NCBI GenBank assembly: GCA_946183145.1
Contig: CAMGZM010000002.1
Coordinates: 62,001 to 126,000, forward strand
DNA: 64,000 nucleotides
Source: an uncultured Fretibacterium sp.
Lineage (GTDB): Bacteria > Synergistota > Synergistia > Synergistales > Aminobacteriaceae
Direction of reading: 5' to 3'
Position numbers and translations under genes: made by a program. Shown in pieces: positions 36,496 through 44,710 of this stretch. The notes beneath the pieces were generated by a model. The model saw nothing but the letters and a program-made list of their open reading frames with translations. It made no database searches and was not told where the DNA came from. Numbering within the stretch: position 1 is the first letter of the stretch; each line of letters starts with the position of its first letter.

Positions 36496-37008
36496 ATGTC
36501 TGTGATGAATGAATATCTTGATGTCGTGAAAACTTTTCTTGACGCTTACGGGATTAGCTATGAGCTTGCGTTTGTAATTGCGCTTGTCGTTTTGTGGCTG
36601 ATTCTGTATATCGGAAAAGGGTTATCGTTCTTCCGTTTTCTCATGCGCTGGTATCAAAGGCTGATTGTGATTGCGGGACTCGTTGCGTTAGGTTTCTGGC
36701 TGTTCTGCATTGGGCGTGAACATAGAATCTTCCTCGACAACAAGACAGTGAACGACTACAAAGCACTTGAGCAAATCAACGTGAGCATTAACGGAGGAGA
36801 ACCCGCCGAGCTTATGCCAAGAGATCGGGACATGCGTAAAGTTGTAGGGCCTGAGTTTGAGCTTAAAGCAGAAATTTTTGACGACAAGGGCGAAATCACG
36901 AACACGATAACGCGGAAAATATTTATAGGCTGCAGCAAGGACATAATGATAAGCCTTCCTGTTTTGGCTGGAGGTGCTGAAGATTTCATAGTGCCTTCAC
37001 CGAGATAA
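36496..37008 (+). CDS. small membrane protein linked to DUF3798 importer (DUF6672-like)
   Basis: The 170-residue product has two membrane helices (about 22-42 and 55-75), then a charged soluble part likely outside the membrane (LEQINVSINGGEPAELMPRD, EFELKAEIFDDKGEITN). It may match DUF6672, a family I associate with this transporter type, but I am not certain of that name. It starts 2 bases after the second permease, so it belongs to the operon. Role unknown; an accessory subunit is the simplest guess. Confidence 0.6.
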   Translation: MSVMNEYLDVVKTFLDAYGISYELAFVIALVVLWLILYIGKGLSFFRFLMRWYQRLIVIAGLVALGFWLFCIGREHRIFLDNKTVNDYKALEQINVSINGGEPAELMPRDRDMRKVVGPEFELKAEIFDDKGEITNTITRKIFIGCSKDIMISLPVLAGGAEDFIVPSPR

Positions 37009-37015
37009 CGCGGCC

Positions 37016-37825
37016 ATGATTACGAGTGAGGAAAAATTTGCGGCATTCCAGAAATTGACGCTGATGGATGATTTCTTCATGCGGATTTTTTTCCGGGATA
37101 ATATTCCCTGTGCTGAAAGAATGCTCCGTGTGATTCTGAACAGGCCGGATCTGACTGTAGAGTCTGTGAAAGTGCAGTATGTTCTTACGGCGGGAGATGA
37201 TTCGCGTTCAGTGAGGCTTGATATTTGGGCGCGTGAAAAGAACGGCACGCAGATAGACGCGGAAATACAGAATGATTCATCAGGTGCGAGTCCGCAAAAA
37301 GCAAGATACAACAGCGCGATGCTTGATGTGAATATCCTGAAGCCCAATGAGCATTACTCAGCCTTGAAGACGCGCAAGAGCATAGTAATATTCATCACGG
37401 AAAAAGACGTATTAGGAGAAGGCGAGCCGATATACATCATTGACCGCGTAATTCAGAAATCGGGAAAACCCTTCAATGACGGTTCGCACATCGTGTACGT
37501 GAATGCGTCATGTCAGGATATTTCTACGGGACTCGGAAGGCTCATGCACGATTTTCACTGCATGAACCCGGAAGAAATGTTTGACCCTGTTTTTGCAGAC
37601 AAAGCAGGAGTAATAAAGGGGGTGAAAGAAGTGGGAGTGCTTGATGAATGGGAGCGTGAAGTTGAAGCCAGAGGTGAAGCCAGAGGTGAAGCAATAGGAA
37701 TAGCCATTCAAAGCGAGAGCATAGCGCAAAATCTCGTAAGGCTGGGAACAATCGCGCTTGACGAAATAGCAAAAGCCTGCGGATTACCTCTTCAGCGTGT
37801 GCAGGAATTAGCCGACGGAAAATAG
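37016..37825 (+). CDS. Rpn-type PD-(D/E)XK nuclease family protein
   Basis: The 269-residue product matches the 'recombination-promoting nuclease/putative transposase' family: LTLMDDFFMRIFF at the start, the nuclease core VRLDIWAREKNG...QIDAEIQ (residues about 61-81, Asp then Glu-x-Gln), KARYNSAMLD, and a helical C-terminus with a short duplicated EARGEARGEA. Members act on DNA during recombination or are mobile-element borne. It starts 7 bases after the small membrane protein gene and ends at a strong terminator. It may be a recent passenger of the transporter operon. Confidence 0.8.
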   Translation: MITSEEKFAAFQKLTLMDDFFMRIFFRDNIPCAERMLRVILNRPDLTVESVKVQYVLTAGDDSRSVRLDIWAREKNGTQIDAEIQNDSSGASPQKARYNSAMLDVNILKPNEHYSALKTRKSIVIFITEKDVLGEGEPIYIIDRVIQKSGKPFNDGSHIVYVNASCQDISTGLGRLMHDFHCMNPEEMFDPVFADKAGVIKGVKEVGVLDEWEREVEARGEARGEAIGIAIQSESIAQNLVRLGTIALDEIAKACGLPLQRVQELADGK

Positions 37826-37840
37826 AATCATAAATTACGC

Positions 37841-37880
37841 GGAGGGCTGACGGAAAATTTTTCGGCCTTCCGTTTTTTTT
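37841..37880 (+). terminator. rho-independent terminator after Rpn-type gene
   Basis: GGAGGGC...CGGAAAATTTTTCG...GCCTTCC forms a long stem (37841-37872) followed by eight T (37873-37880). Confidence 0.85.
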
Positions 37881-37951
37881 GTCCCAAAATTTTTTTGAAG
37901 CTCTGAGTTTTCACTTGCAAGAAATATTTTGAAGTCCTCAGTTTTTGACTG

Positions 37952-38212
37952 TTAATTTTTTTGCTGACGTTTCAATTTTTTGCACGCATCGTAATTCAAA
38001 GCGTAAAATTCTTCCCTCGTCATCTTATCCCTAAAGAAAGCATCATACATCTCATCAACATTGCAGACCAAAGGCCGCGAACCGTAAACAGTGCAGAGAT
38101 TATTTTCACGGTCAAGATAAACGCATGTCCCGCTTCCGTCATCGAACGGCGCAAGAAGTTTTATCCCCTTGATGTTACGGCAGCAGAGTCCGCAGCAGTC
38201 GCACTGAAACAT
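37952..38212 (-). CDS. YkgJ-like cysteine cluster protein
   Basis: The 86-residue product has the CxxCxxCC pattern at its start (CDCCGLCCR), then GTCVYLDRENNLCTVYGSRPLVC, the pattern of the YkgJ/CxxCxxCC zinc- or iron-chelating family. Function in the family is unknown. It is a single gene on the minus strand between plus-strand units. An imperfect direct repeat of about 25 bp (TTTTGAAG...TGAGTTTT / TTTTGAAG...CAGTTTTT) follows its 3' end, around 37895-37950; its meaning is unclear. Confidence 0.82.
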   Translation of the reverse strand: MFQCDCCGLCCRNIKGIKLLAPFDDGSGTCVYLDRENNLCTVYGSRPLVCNVDEMYDAFFRDKMTREEFYALNYDACKKLKRQQKN

Positions 38213-38218
38213 TTTAGT

Positions 38219-38246
38219 TTGTGATCCCCTCCCGTTATGTTAAAAT
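38219..38246 (+). promoter_or_regulatory. promoter of the poly-G HNH gene
   Basis: TTGTGA (38219-38224), a 16-bp spacer and TAAAAT (38241-38246) with an extended TGT just before. It lies 37 bases before the TTG start. Its -35 overlaps the 5' region of the divergent YkgJ-like gene. A well-formed promoter implies that the gene is transcribed even when the frame is closed. Confidence 0.6.
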
Positions 38247-38282
38247 TTTATTATCCATATAGTATATTAATGGGGTGATAAG

Positions 38283-39721
38283 TTGTTCGAGTTCCTGAAA
38301 CGCAGAAAGAAGAAGGAAGATAAAATTACTTGCCCGGGGGGGGGGGGTATGATTCTCAGTCAGCCTCAGCGATAGCCGCCGCCGATTCAGCGCAAACGTC
38401 ATCCGAAAACGCCGCCGCAAAATTCACAAAATCTCAGAATTACACAGGAAGCAGAAATCTCTACGACAGCCCGTCAGCAAAACACCGCGCGAAATTGTCG
38501 CTGTTCAGCAGTGAAGCTACAGTCAGAGACCCTTACACAGGCGAAATATTAACCCTCACAAAGTCAGAAGCAAAAAGATTATACGGTTCAGACTGGCAGA
38601 AACATTCAGCCGAAGCCGACCACATTTACCCCCTCGAACGAATCCACGAGGCGCACAAGGATAACCCCTTTCTCACAAATGACGACATACGGAACGCCGC
38701 CAACAGCCCTGAAAACATCGAGGTAACCTCACGCGCATTCAACAACGCCAAACGCTCCCGGACAAATTCCGAGTTCATGGCCGAAAGGGATTACAGAGAT
38801 GAAAGAGGACTCAGACTTTCACCCGAAGCAGAGCGCAGAGCCTCACAGCGCGGGAAATCTGCTGAAGACTTCGTGAATCGTAATTTGCGGTGGTCGTCAA
38901 CAGCCAGGAACATCACCGGGACATTCCACGAGGCCGGGACTCAGGGTGCATATTACGCCGGAGGGACTGCCCTCACTATGTCGGGAATAATGAACATAAC
39001 AGCAGTCATAAAGGGCGAGAAATCAGCGAGCGAGGCAATCTCCGACACTGTGAAGGACGGCGGGAAAGGAGCTGTTACGGGATATGCCGTGAGCGGGGGA
39101 CTCGCAACATTGTCGCAGGCTCTTTCGTGGTCATCGTCAAAGTTCGTGCAGGGTCTCATGAAGTCCAACGTACCCGCGCAGGTTGTTACGGCGGTTATGA
39201 CATTGGGCGGGGCTGTGAAACGTTACGCTGAGGGTCAGACTAACACAGAAGAATTTATGCTTGAGATTGGGAACAAGGGAGCGGGACTCGCGGGTGCGGG
39301 TTATGGATTCGCGGTTGGGCAGTCTCTTATTCCGATTCCTGTAATCGGCGGGGCAGTCGGCGCGCTTGCGGGGAATCTAATGACGGGCGAGCTATATAAC
39401 ACTCTCATCGGAAAATTGCAGTCAGGTCGGCTTGAGCGTGAAGAGCGTGAGAGAGTCATAGCTGAGTGTGAAGAGGCTGTGAGGCAGGGAAAAGCATTCA
39501 GGGCGGAGCTTGAAGCATACCTGCGTGAATGGTTCAGGGACTGCCGGACTTGTTTTGACGACGCTTTGTCGCAGATGAGATTCGCGCTGGCAAATGATGA
39601 CGCTGACGGGATAATAGCCGCGGCGAACAAAATCACCCGGAAGTTAGGCGGCCAGGTGAAATACGAGAACACGCGGGAGTTCCGTGCTTTTCTGTCAGAC
39701 GGGACTGTTGACGAATTTTAG
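38283..39721 (+). CDS. HNH-domain protein with glycine-rich C-terminal region, frame set by poly-G tract
   Basis: The best start is the TTG at 38283 (GGGGTG 5 bases upstream), giving MFEFLKRRKKKEDKITCP up to a run of 12 G. With 12 G this frame reaches a TAG after about 30 codons; with 13 or 10 G it joins the long frame and yields about 479 residues. In the present state the long frame opens only at 38324, with a TTG at 38330 and no good ribosome site. The product has an HNH nuclease signature (ADHIYPLERIHEA, then SPENIEVTSRAFNNAKRSR) near residues 110-165, then Gly/Ala-rich hydrophobic segments (GAGLAGAGYGFAVGQS, VIGGAVGALAGNL) suggesting membrane insertion. Toxin or defence effector are possible roles; neither is shown. 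Confidence 0.75.
38336..38347 (+). repeat. poly-G tract of 12 bases, likely phase-variation switch
   Basis: Twelve consecutive G follow CCC at codon 18 of the HNH gene. The next longest G run I saw in the window is 7 (near 45764). Slipped-strand mispairing at such tracts switches genes on and off in Campylobacter, Helicobacter and Neisseria. Here 12 G is out of frame (OFF); 13 or 10 would be in frame (ON). Confidence 0.85.
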
Positions 39722-39739
39722 CATGAAGGAGGAATCATT

Positions 39740-41185
39740 ATGCCGGTGCCATGGTTAGTGATAGGAGCAGGGGCAGCCTTGCTCGGAGCATCACAGCACA
39801 GCAAAGCCAAAAAGAAGAACGAGGAAGCGCAGAGCTATCTTCAGAGGGCAGAAAAGAAATACAACAGAGCTAAAGAGTCATTAGAGTCAGCACAGCATGA
39901 GACAGAGTCATCGCTGCTTGCATTGGGAACGTCAAAGAGGGAAGTATTGCAGACATCAGTGAGGCGTTTTCTCCGTTCATGGGAGAAGGTGAAAGACATA
40001 AACCTGAAAGACTCCCCCGGCCTTAACGAGATAAGCAGGTTCGCGATAACTCCGATGGGTGCGCTTGAGCTTGCGGAAATGTCCGACATCTATCAGGACA
40101 AATATTCGGGCGCGGCCAAAGGTGTAGTAACAGGCGGACTAATCAGCCTTGCGGTTAGCGGCTCTCTTCCTGCCGTAACGGGTGCTCTTGCATCTGCTGG
40201 CGGTGCTCTTCTTGCGGGGAATGTCGCAGGTGCGGCGGGATTCGCTGGGTCTGCGCTGGCATTGGGTGCGGCGGTTACTCCTCTTGCGGCAATTGCGGCT
40301 CCTGTAATGCTGTTTACGGGATTCAGCGCGAATGCAAAGGCCGATGAAAATCTGTCGGAGGCGAGGCGTACATACTCTGAAGCGAAAAGAGCCGTCGCGA
40401 AAATGGAGACTCAAGAGACATTATGCCGTGCGATTTCTGAGAGGGCGGAAATGTTCAGCGCGCTTTTGTCTGACGTGAACGCAATATTTTCCCCGGTGGC
40501 CAAGACTATGGAGCGTATAGTCAGCAGCAAGAAGACATCATTCTGGAGCGACAAGATAAATGCTGAAGACCTGACCGAGGACGAGTGCGGAGTGATTGCC
40601 GCGGCGAGGGCTTTGGCGTGTGCTGTGAAGAGCATACTTGACACGCCGATTTTACTGGGCAATGGCAGCATTAATCCGGGGGCTGAAGCTGAGTGTGAGG
40701 ATATACGCGCCGCGATTCCTGCATACACTGAGGGCGTGAGGGCTGCTGAAGAGCGTTACAGGGTTGCGGAAGAAATGAGAGTCGCTGAGAGAAAATCGGA
40801 GGCGGTTGCTGTTGTCGCTGCTGATAATGAGACTGGCGGAAATTCGGGGGCAGTGTCTCAGCCTGAAAAGCCGATGAATGTGCTTGTGGTAACAATAAAG
40901 TGCATAATATCATGCATTGCAGCGGCGGCTTTGTATTTTGCCTTTGAGCGTTCACTGGGAATATTCATCGGGATTTGCGTTGTTTGTCTGATTGTAGGCG
41001 TTTTTATGCTCGAATACCAAGAACGAATCCCTGCGCCACTTCAGTTTATCTCTATGTTGCTGACATTGATTACAGTAAAAATTGGATTCGGGAGTCTGGC
41101 TTTTGGTCTTGCGGCATACTTCATTAATCCTCTTCTCGGTGTAGTTGCCGTACTGGCAGTATTTTGGGAAATGGACACACAGTAA
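39740..41185 (+). CDS. glycine-zipper membrane protein, partner of HNH gene
   Basis: The 481-residue product is not one I recognise. It has a short hydrophobic start (LVIGAGAALLGASQ), a coiled coil (about 22-60, Lys/Glu-rich), a long Gly/Ala hydrophobic block around residues 130-205 typical of glycine zippers, a helical charged region with a second coiled coil (about 215-240), and at least three membrane helices at the C-terminus (from about 380). It starts 18 bases after the HNH stop with GAAGGAGG before the ATG and ends at a terminator. The HNH and this gene make a two-gene unit. Confidence 0.7.
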   Translation: MPVPWLVIGAGAALLGASQHSKAKKKNEEAQSYLQRAEKKYNRAKESLESAQHETESSLLALGTSKREVLQTSVRRFLRSWEKVKDINLKDSPGLNEISRFAITPMGALELAEMSDIYQDKYSGAAKGVVTGGLISLAVSGSLPAVTGALASAGGALLAGNVAGAAGFAGSALALGAAVTPLAAIAAPVMLFTGFSANAKADENLSEARRTYSEAKRAVAKMETQETLCRAISERAEMFSALLSDVNAIFSPVAKTMERIVSSKKTSFWSDKINAEDLTEDECGVIAAARALACAVKSILDTPILLGNGSINPGAEAECEDIRAAIPAYTEGVRAAEERYRVAEEMRVAERKSEAVAVVAADNETGGNSGAVSQPEKPMNVLVVTIKCIISCIAAAALYFAFERSLGIFIGICVVCLIVGVFMLEYQERIPAPLQFISMLLTLITVKIGFGSLAFGLAAYFINPLLGVVAVLAVFWEMDTQ

Positions 41186-41203
41186 CATATTCAGACGGCA
41201 AAT

Positions 41204-41238
41204 ATCCTCCTGAAACACATCGGGGGGATTCTTTTTTT
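41204..41238 (+). terminator. rho-independent terminator after the HNH/membrane pair
   Basis: ATCCTCC (41204-41210) pairs with GGGGGAT (41223-41229) with one T-G pair, then seven T (41232-41238). It closes the two-gene unit. Confidence 0.8.
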
Positions 41239-41265
41239 GCGACTTGTCCCCAAAAATAATATAAT
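41237..41265 (+). promoter_or_regulatory. promoter of the 140-aa unknown gene
   Basis: TTGCGA (41237-41242), a 17-bp spacer and TATAAT (41260-41265). It begins in the T-tract of the preceding terminator and is 24 bases before the ATG. Confidence 0.65.
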
Positions 41266-41288
41266 CCGCAAAAAGGGGGCATTCCGTC

Positions 41289-41711
41289 ATGAGATTCAAA
41301 TATGTACGCATTCAGGGCCGCGAGCTTGCAGAAAACACAATGTACGCAAAGGGTATCTTCTCTATGTGCTGGGCGTTGATTCAGAAAGACATAATGGACT
41401 CTGAAGACGCAGAATTATTCCGTGAGATTGATTTGTGGTTCTCTGAGATTCTTCCGTGGCCGCCTCAGTGCCAGAGACAAGAAAATGTTGTATGCTTCTT
41501 CAAGACCGAGAACACAGAAGAAATGATGAAGCTGATCACTCCGGCAATGAAACTCCTTGAGAAATACAATCACCCTTTCTATGTCGTCTACACAAACACG
41601 CCCGGCGAAATTGTGTATGAGGATGAGTATCAAGTTGCAGTGAAGGCCGGCCATGATTTAATCATTGAGAGCGTACAGCCTTCATGGAGCGATGAGCATA
41701 AGAAGAAGTGA
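41289..41711 (+). CDS. hypothetical protein, 140 aa
   Basis: I do not recognise this protein. It is a soluble alpha/beta product with no signal peptide or membrane helix. A Trp/Pro-rich segment (WFSEILPWPPQC) and a Cys-containing strand (VVCFFKTENTEE) stand out; the end is Lys-rich. It has its own promoter, a G-rich ribosome site about 10 bases upstream and lies 28 bases before the RelA/SpoT-like gene. Base and codon use resemble the neighbours, so it is probably a real gene. Confidence 0.65.
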   Translation: MRFKYVRIQGRELAENTMYAKGIFSMCWALIQKDIMDSEDAELFREIDLWFSEILPWPPQCQRQENVVCFFKTENTEEMMKLITPAMKLLEKYNHPFYVVYTNTPGEIVYEDEYQVAVKAGHDLIIESVQPSWSDEHKKK

Positions 41712-41724
41712 AATTACCGCGTTG

Positions 41725-41733
41725 TGATAAAAT
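41725..41733 (+). promoter_or_regulatory. extended -10 promoter directly before RelA/SpoT-like gene
   Basis: TGA-TAAAAT (41725-41733) ends 6 bases before the ATG at 41740. Transcription would start at or very near the ATG, and no ribosome site lies between. This suggests a leaderless mRNA from this promoter, or translation from read-through of the upstream gene. Confidence 0.4.
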
Positions 41734-41739
41734 TTCCGC

Positions 41740-42813
41740 ATGAACAAGCGCAGAATTGACGAAATCGGAATAAGATACGTAGAGAGCCTCAAACTTTACG
41801 AGGAATACGCCGCAAGAATACGCAACTTGATTCAAGACCTCGTTGAAGTTGAGGGGGTAGAGTTTTACGCGATTGAGGGATGGGCAGAACCTCCCGCGGA
41901 GCTTTTGCGTATGCTGACGACTCTTGAGGAAAAAGATTTAGCGGGTGTTGACCTCGTAACTATACGTGTGCTTTTGCGGTTTCCTGCTGACGTTCTGAGA
42001 ATTGAGTCGCTCATCAAGTCCGAGTTTGACGTTGACCCGTCGCGCTCCCTCCCGTCAAACTCAAGAGTCCTCAAAGACCCCGGAAGATTCGGTTATCCCG
42101 CTGTCGTATACATTCTCTCACTGTCAAAATCACGCTCAACCCTCAAAGAATGGGAGAAGTACAAAGACCTGAATTTCCGTCTCGAACTCCGCACATTACT
42201 CCAAGAGGCATGGGCTACAATCCTCCCGAAAGTGAGTCAGACTGTAGGCACTGAGTCAGAAGACGAATTTACGCGTGAATTGTTTTTGCTCGGTGCTATG
42301 CTTGAGAAGGCCGACAAAGGATTTCTGACACTCCGCGATGAGATAAAGAATGAAGCTCTCTTAGTCCCTCCGTCAGCAAAAAAGCCCCCCGAACCTGTAG
42401 CGGCTGAAACAGTATTCACAGATGAGGAACTCTACAAAGTGTTTCACGATGACCCGTCATTGTTGGGGAAATGGAATACTGCTGCGATTTCTGCGGGATT
42501 TCCTGAGTTTACGCCGAATGCTGATTACTTGCGTGAAAGTTTCTCGTACTTGTGCGAAATTCTGAGGGCTTCAGGGATTGATACTCTGTCGGAGTTCAGG
42601 AAATTTCTTGACGACATGGACAATGACGACAAAGGAGTCCGCCAGCTGAAGACACTTCATGACAGCTTCAGCGATAATAAAACTTGGAGGGTTGATCCGT
42701 TTTCTGCGTTGTTTCTTCTCGTTCTCAATTTCAGGTGGGACATTCTCAAGGACAAAGATTTAACCGCGCTTAACATCAAAAAAGGCTCAGACCGTATCAG
42801 CGGAAAAGATTAA
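41740..42813 (+). CDS. divergent RelA/SpoT-like domain protein
   Basis: The 357-residue product resembles a (p)ppGpp synthetase domain in residues 1-170: EFYAIEGWAEPPAELLRML, the beta strand with metal-binding Asp (AGVDLVTIRVLLRF), GRFGYPAVVYILSL and LNFRLELRTLLQEAWATI. The usual GY-x-S-x-H motif reads GYPAVVY and the Arg/Lys residues of the G-loop are not visible, so synthetase activity is doubtful. The C-terminal 180 residues are helical and unfamiliar. It could be a toxin-type or inactive alarmone homologue. It lies next to the phase-variable module and before plsY. Confidence 0.65.
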   Translation: MNKRRIDEIGIRYVESLKLYEEYAARIRNLIQDLVEVEGVEFYAIEGWAEPPAELLRMLTTLEEKDLAGVDLVTIRVLLRFPADVLRIESLIKSEFDVDPSRSLPSNSRVLKDPGRFGYPAVVYILSLSKSRSTLKEWEKYKDLNFRLELRTLLQEAWATILPKVSQTVGTESEDEFTRELFLLGAMLEKADKGFLTLRDEIKNEALLVPPSAKKPPEPVAAETVFTDEELYKVFHDDPSLLGKWNTAAISAGFPEFTPNADYLRESFSYLCEILRASGIDTLSEFRKFLDDMDNDDKGVRQLKTLHDSFSDNKTWRVDPFSALFLLVLNFRWDILKDKDLTALNIKKGSDRISGKD

Positions 42814-42833
42814 ACCTTAAAGGGGGAAAATTA

Positions 42834-43469
42834 ATGCGAAGTATAATTTTATGGGTAATAGTTTCGTATCTCATCGGCTCATTTCCTACAGGCTACATAG
42901 TAACAAAACTCTTCCACAAAGATTCATCAGGCAAACGCGACTGGCTGGACATTCGTACAATAGGCTCCGGGGCAATAGGGGCGACAAATGTCGGGCGCGC
43001 GATGGGTGCTGCGTGGTCATGGTTTACGGCGGCTGTTGACATGCTGAAGGGTGCATTCGCGCTGTTATTGGCGGCGCATATAGTCCCGAATGAGGAGAAA
43101 GAAATCATCATGGCCGTATCTGCGTTCTCTGTCGTTGTGGGTCATAACTATCCCGTTTGGCTGAAGTTCAAAGGCGGAAAAGGAGTCGCGACAACTTACG
43201 GGACATTGTTCTTCATATGGCCTTATCAGTCATTCGCGGCTGTGTTATTCAGCGGGGGACTCTGGTATATTCTCAGATGGATGACTCGTATCGTTTCTCT
43301 TTCGTCAATGTTATCGCTTTTCTCTATATCGGTATGCTTTGCTATGCTCGGCGCGCCCGTAACTTTCACCGTGCTTGCGTTCCTCCTTGCGTTGCTGTGC
43401 GTTTGGCGGCATCGTACCAACATCGTGCGAATCATCAACGGCACTGAAAACAAATGGAAAGGGTATTAA
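42834..43469 (+). CDS. plsY: glycerol-3-phosphate acyltransferase PlsY
   Basis: PlsY transfers the acyl group from acyl-phosphate to glycerol-3-phosphate, the first step of phospholipid synthesis. The 211-residue product has SYLIGSFPTGYIV, the SGAIGATNVGRAMG motif, VVGHNYPVWLKFKGGKGVAT and about six membrane helices, all typical. AAAGGGGG precedes the ATG. It starts 20 bases after the RelA/SpoT-like gene and ends at a bidirectional terminator. Confidence 0.93.
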   Translation: MRSIILWVIVSYLIGSFPTGYIVTKLFHKDSSGKRDWLDIRTIGSGAIGATNVGRAMGAAWSWFTAAVDMLKGAFALLLAAHIVPNEEKEIIMAVSAFSVVVGHNYPVWLKFKGGKGVATTYGTLFFIWPYQSFAAVLFSGGLWYILRWMTRIVSLSSMLSLFSISVCFAMLGAPVTFTVLAFLLALLCVWRHRTNIVRIINGTENKWKGY

Positions 43470-43488
43470 TCCCGTAACAAGAAAAAAC

Positions 43489-43541
43489 AAGAGACTCCCG
43501 GAAATTCTGAGAGCCTCTTTGTTCGCTTTGTTCGCTTTTTT
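43489..43541. terminator. bidirectional terminator between plsY and class V aminotransferase
   Basis: AAGAGACTC (43489-43497) pairs with GAGCCTCTT (43511-43519). On the plus strand it is followed by TTTGTTCGC repeated and a T run; on the minus strand by GTTTTTTC. The two genes converge here. Confidence 0.75.
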
Positions 43542-43564
43542 GTTTGTGTCTTCCTTCCTGAAAG

Positions 43565-44710
43565 CTATAACGTTTTCAGCGCGTCAATGAACCCATCTAT
43601 TTCCCCCTCCTCTGTGAAATATCCCGGTGATACTCTCAATGCTCCCTGCGGAAATGTCCCTAAAGTTTTGTGTGCTGACGGCGCGCAATGGAGTCCCGGC
43701 CTCGTCTCATATCCCAGCCGTGAAAGCTCGTCCGCTAAAATCCCGTTGTCCTTCCCCGAAATGTTCAGCGCAAATACAGGCAAACGCCCGGTCATCTCAG
43801 GCATTCCCGACAATGAACAACCCGCAATAGTCCTCAAACGTTCGAGGAAGTAACGCCCCGTATCATTCTCACGCTGTGAAATTTTCTGCAAGCCCGTAAC
43901 ATTCAGCCATTCAAGCGCGGAATTTAGTCCTGCAATGCCGGGTAAATTCGGAGTTCCTGACTCAAACTTGTCGGGCATATCTTCCGGCTGTGTCTCAAGG
44001 TGTGAATAGCTGCCTGTCCCGCCCGTGATTATCGGCTCAACTTTCGCGGCAAATTCGGGATTCCAGATTATTCCGCCCGTGCCTTGAGGCCCCATTAACG
44101 ATTTATGACCCGTGAAGCACAATGCAGCGAGTCCCAATTCTGACGCATTAATCGGAATCACTCCGGCTGTTTGCGCAGTGTCAAGCACAAACGGAACGGA
44201 ATGCGCCCGGCAAATTTCTGCGATGTCATTCACAGGCTGAACAGTCCCGCATACATTGCTTGCGTGAGTCATCACAACTAAATCATATTTTGACGACTCA
44301 ATTTCGCGCTTGAAATCGTCAATGTGAATCAGCCCGCGTGAATCCGCATGAACAATCCCGACATTTACGCCGTGAGACTCCAACGCCCGCAGAGGTCTCA
44401 TTACCGCATTATGCTCCATTGATGACGTGAGCACGCTCATTCCAGGACGGAGATAGCCTCTCAATACGACATTAAGCGACTCCGTTATGTTCGCGGTAAA
44501 AGTTACGTTCATCGGGTCATCGTCATATGCTCCGAAAAACTCAGCAAGTTTTATCCGGCAGTCGAGAATGATATTCATCGTATTCATGTCGCGCTGTGAA
44601 TTGCTTCCCCGTGATGAATTTGCGCCGCCTTTGAGCATGAAATCACGCACAGAATCAATCACGCATTCAGGCTTCGGCCATGTAGTCGCCGCGTTGTTCA
44701 GGTAGGACAT
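43565..44710 (-). CDS. class V aminotransferase, cysteine desulfurase-like
   Basis: The 381-residue PLP enzyme has YLNNAATTWPKP, GGANSSRGSN, SSMEHNAVMRPL, the PLP-binding Lys in CFTGHKSLMGPQGTGG, and a Cys in RPGLHCAPSAHKTLG. This is the SufS/CsdB-related 'cysteine desulfurase family protein' often encoded near selenium genes. I chose the ATG at 44710 because the first base overlaps the response-regulator stop (TGATG). It may mobilise sulfur or selenium from cysteine or selenocysteine; the nearby tRNA-Sec, YedE and TusA-like genes support that, by inference. Confidence 0.87.
   Translation of the reverse strand: MSYLNNAATTWPKPECVIDSVRDFMLKGGANSSRGSNSQRDMNTMNIILDCRIKLAEFFGAYDDDPMNVTFTANITESLNVVLRGYLRPGMSVLTSSMEHNAVMRPLRALESHGVNVGIVHADSRGLIHIDDFKREIESSKYDLVVMTHASNVCGTVQPVNDIAEICRAHSVPFVLDTAQTAGVIPINASELGLAALCFTGHKSLMGPQGTGGIIWNPEFAAKVEPIITGGTGSYSHLETQPEDMPDKFESGTPNLPGIAGLNSALEWLNVTGLQKISQRENDTGRYFLERLRTIAGCSLSGMPEMTGRLPVFALNISGKDNGILADELSRLGYETRPGLHCAPSAHKTLGTFPQGALRVSPGYFTEEGEIDGFIDALKTL

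Noticed and set aside
43565-44710. Class V enzyme as a redundant iscS
   Set aside because: Its N-terminal and active-site context fit the SufS/CsdB-related family near selenium genes, unlike the IscS in the isc operon, so it is not a simple duplicate.
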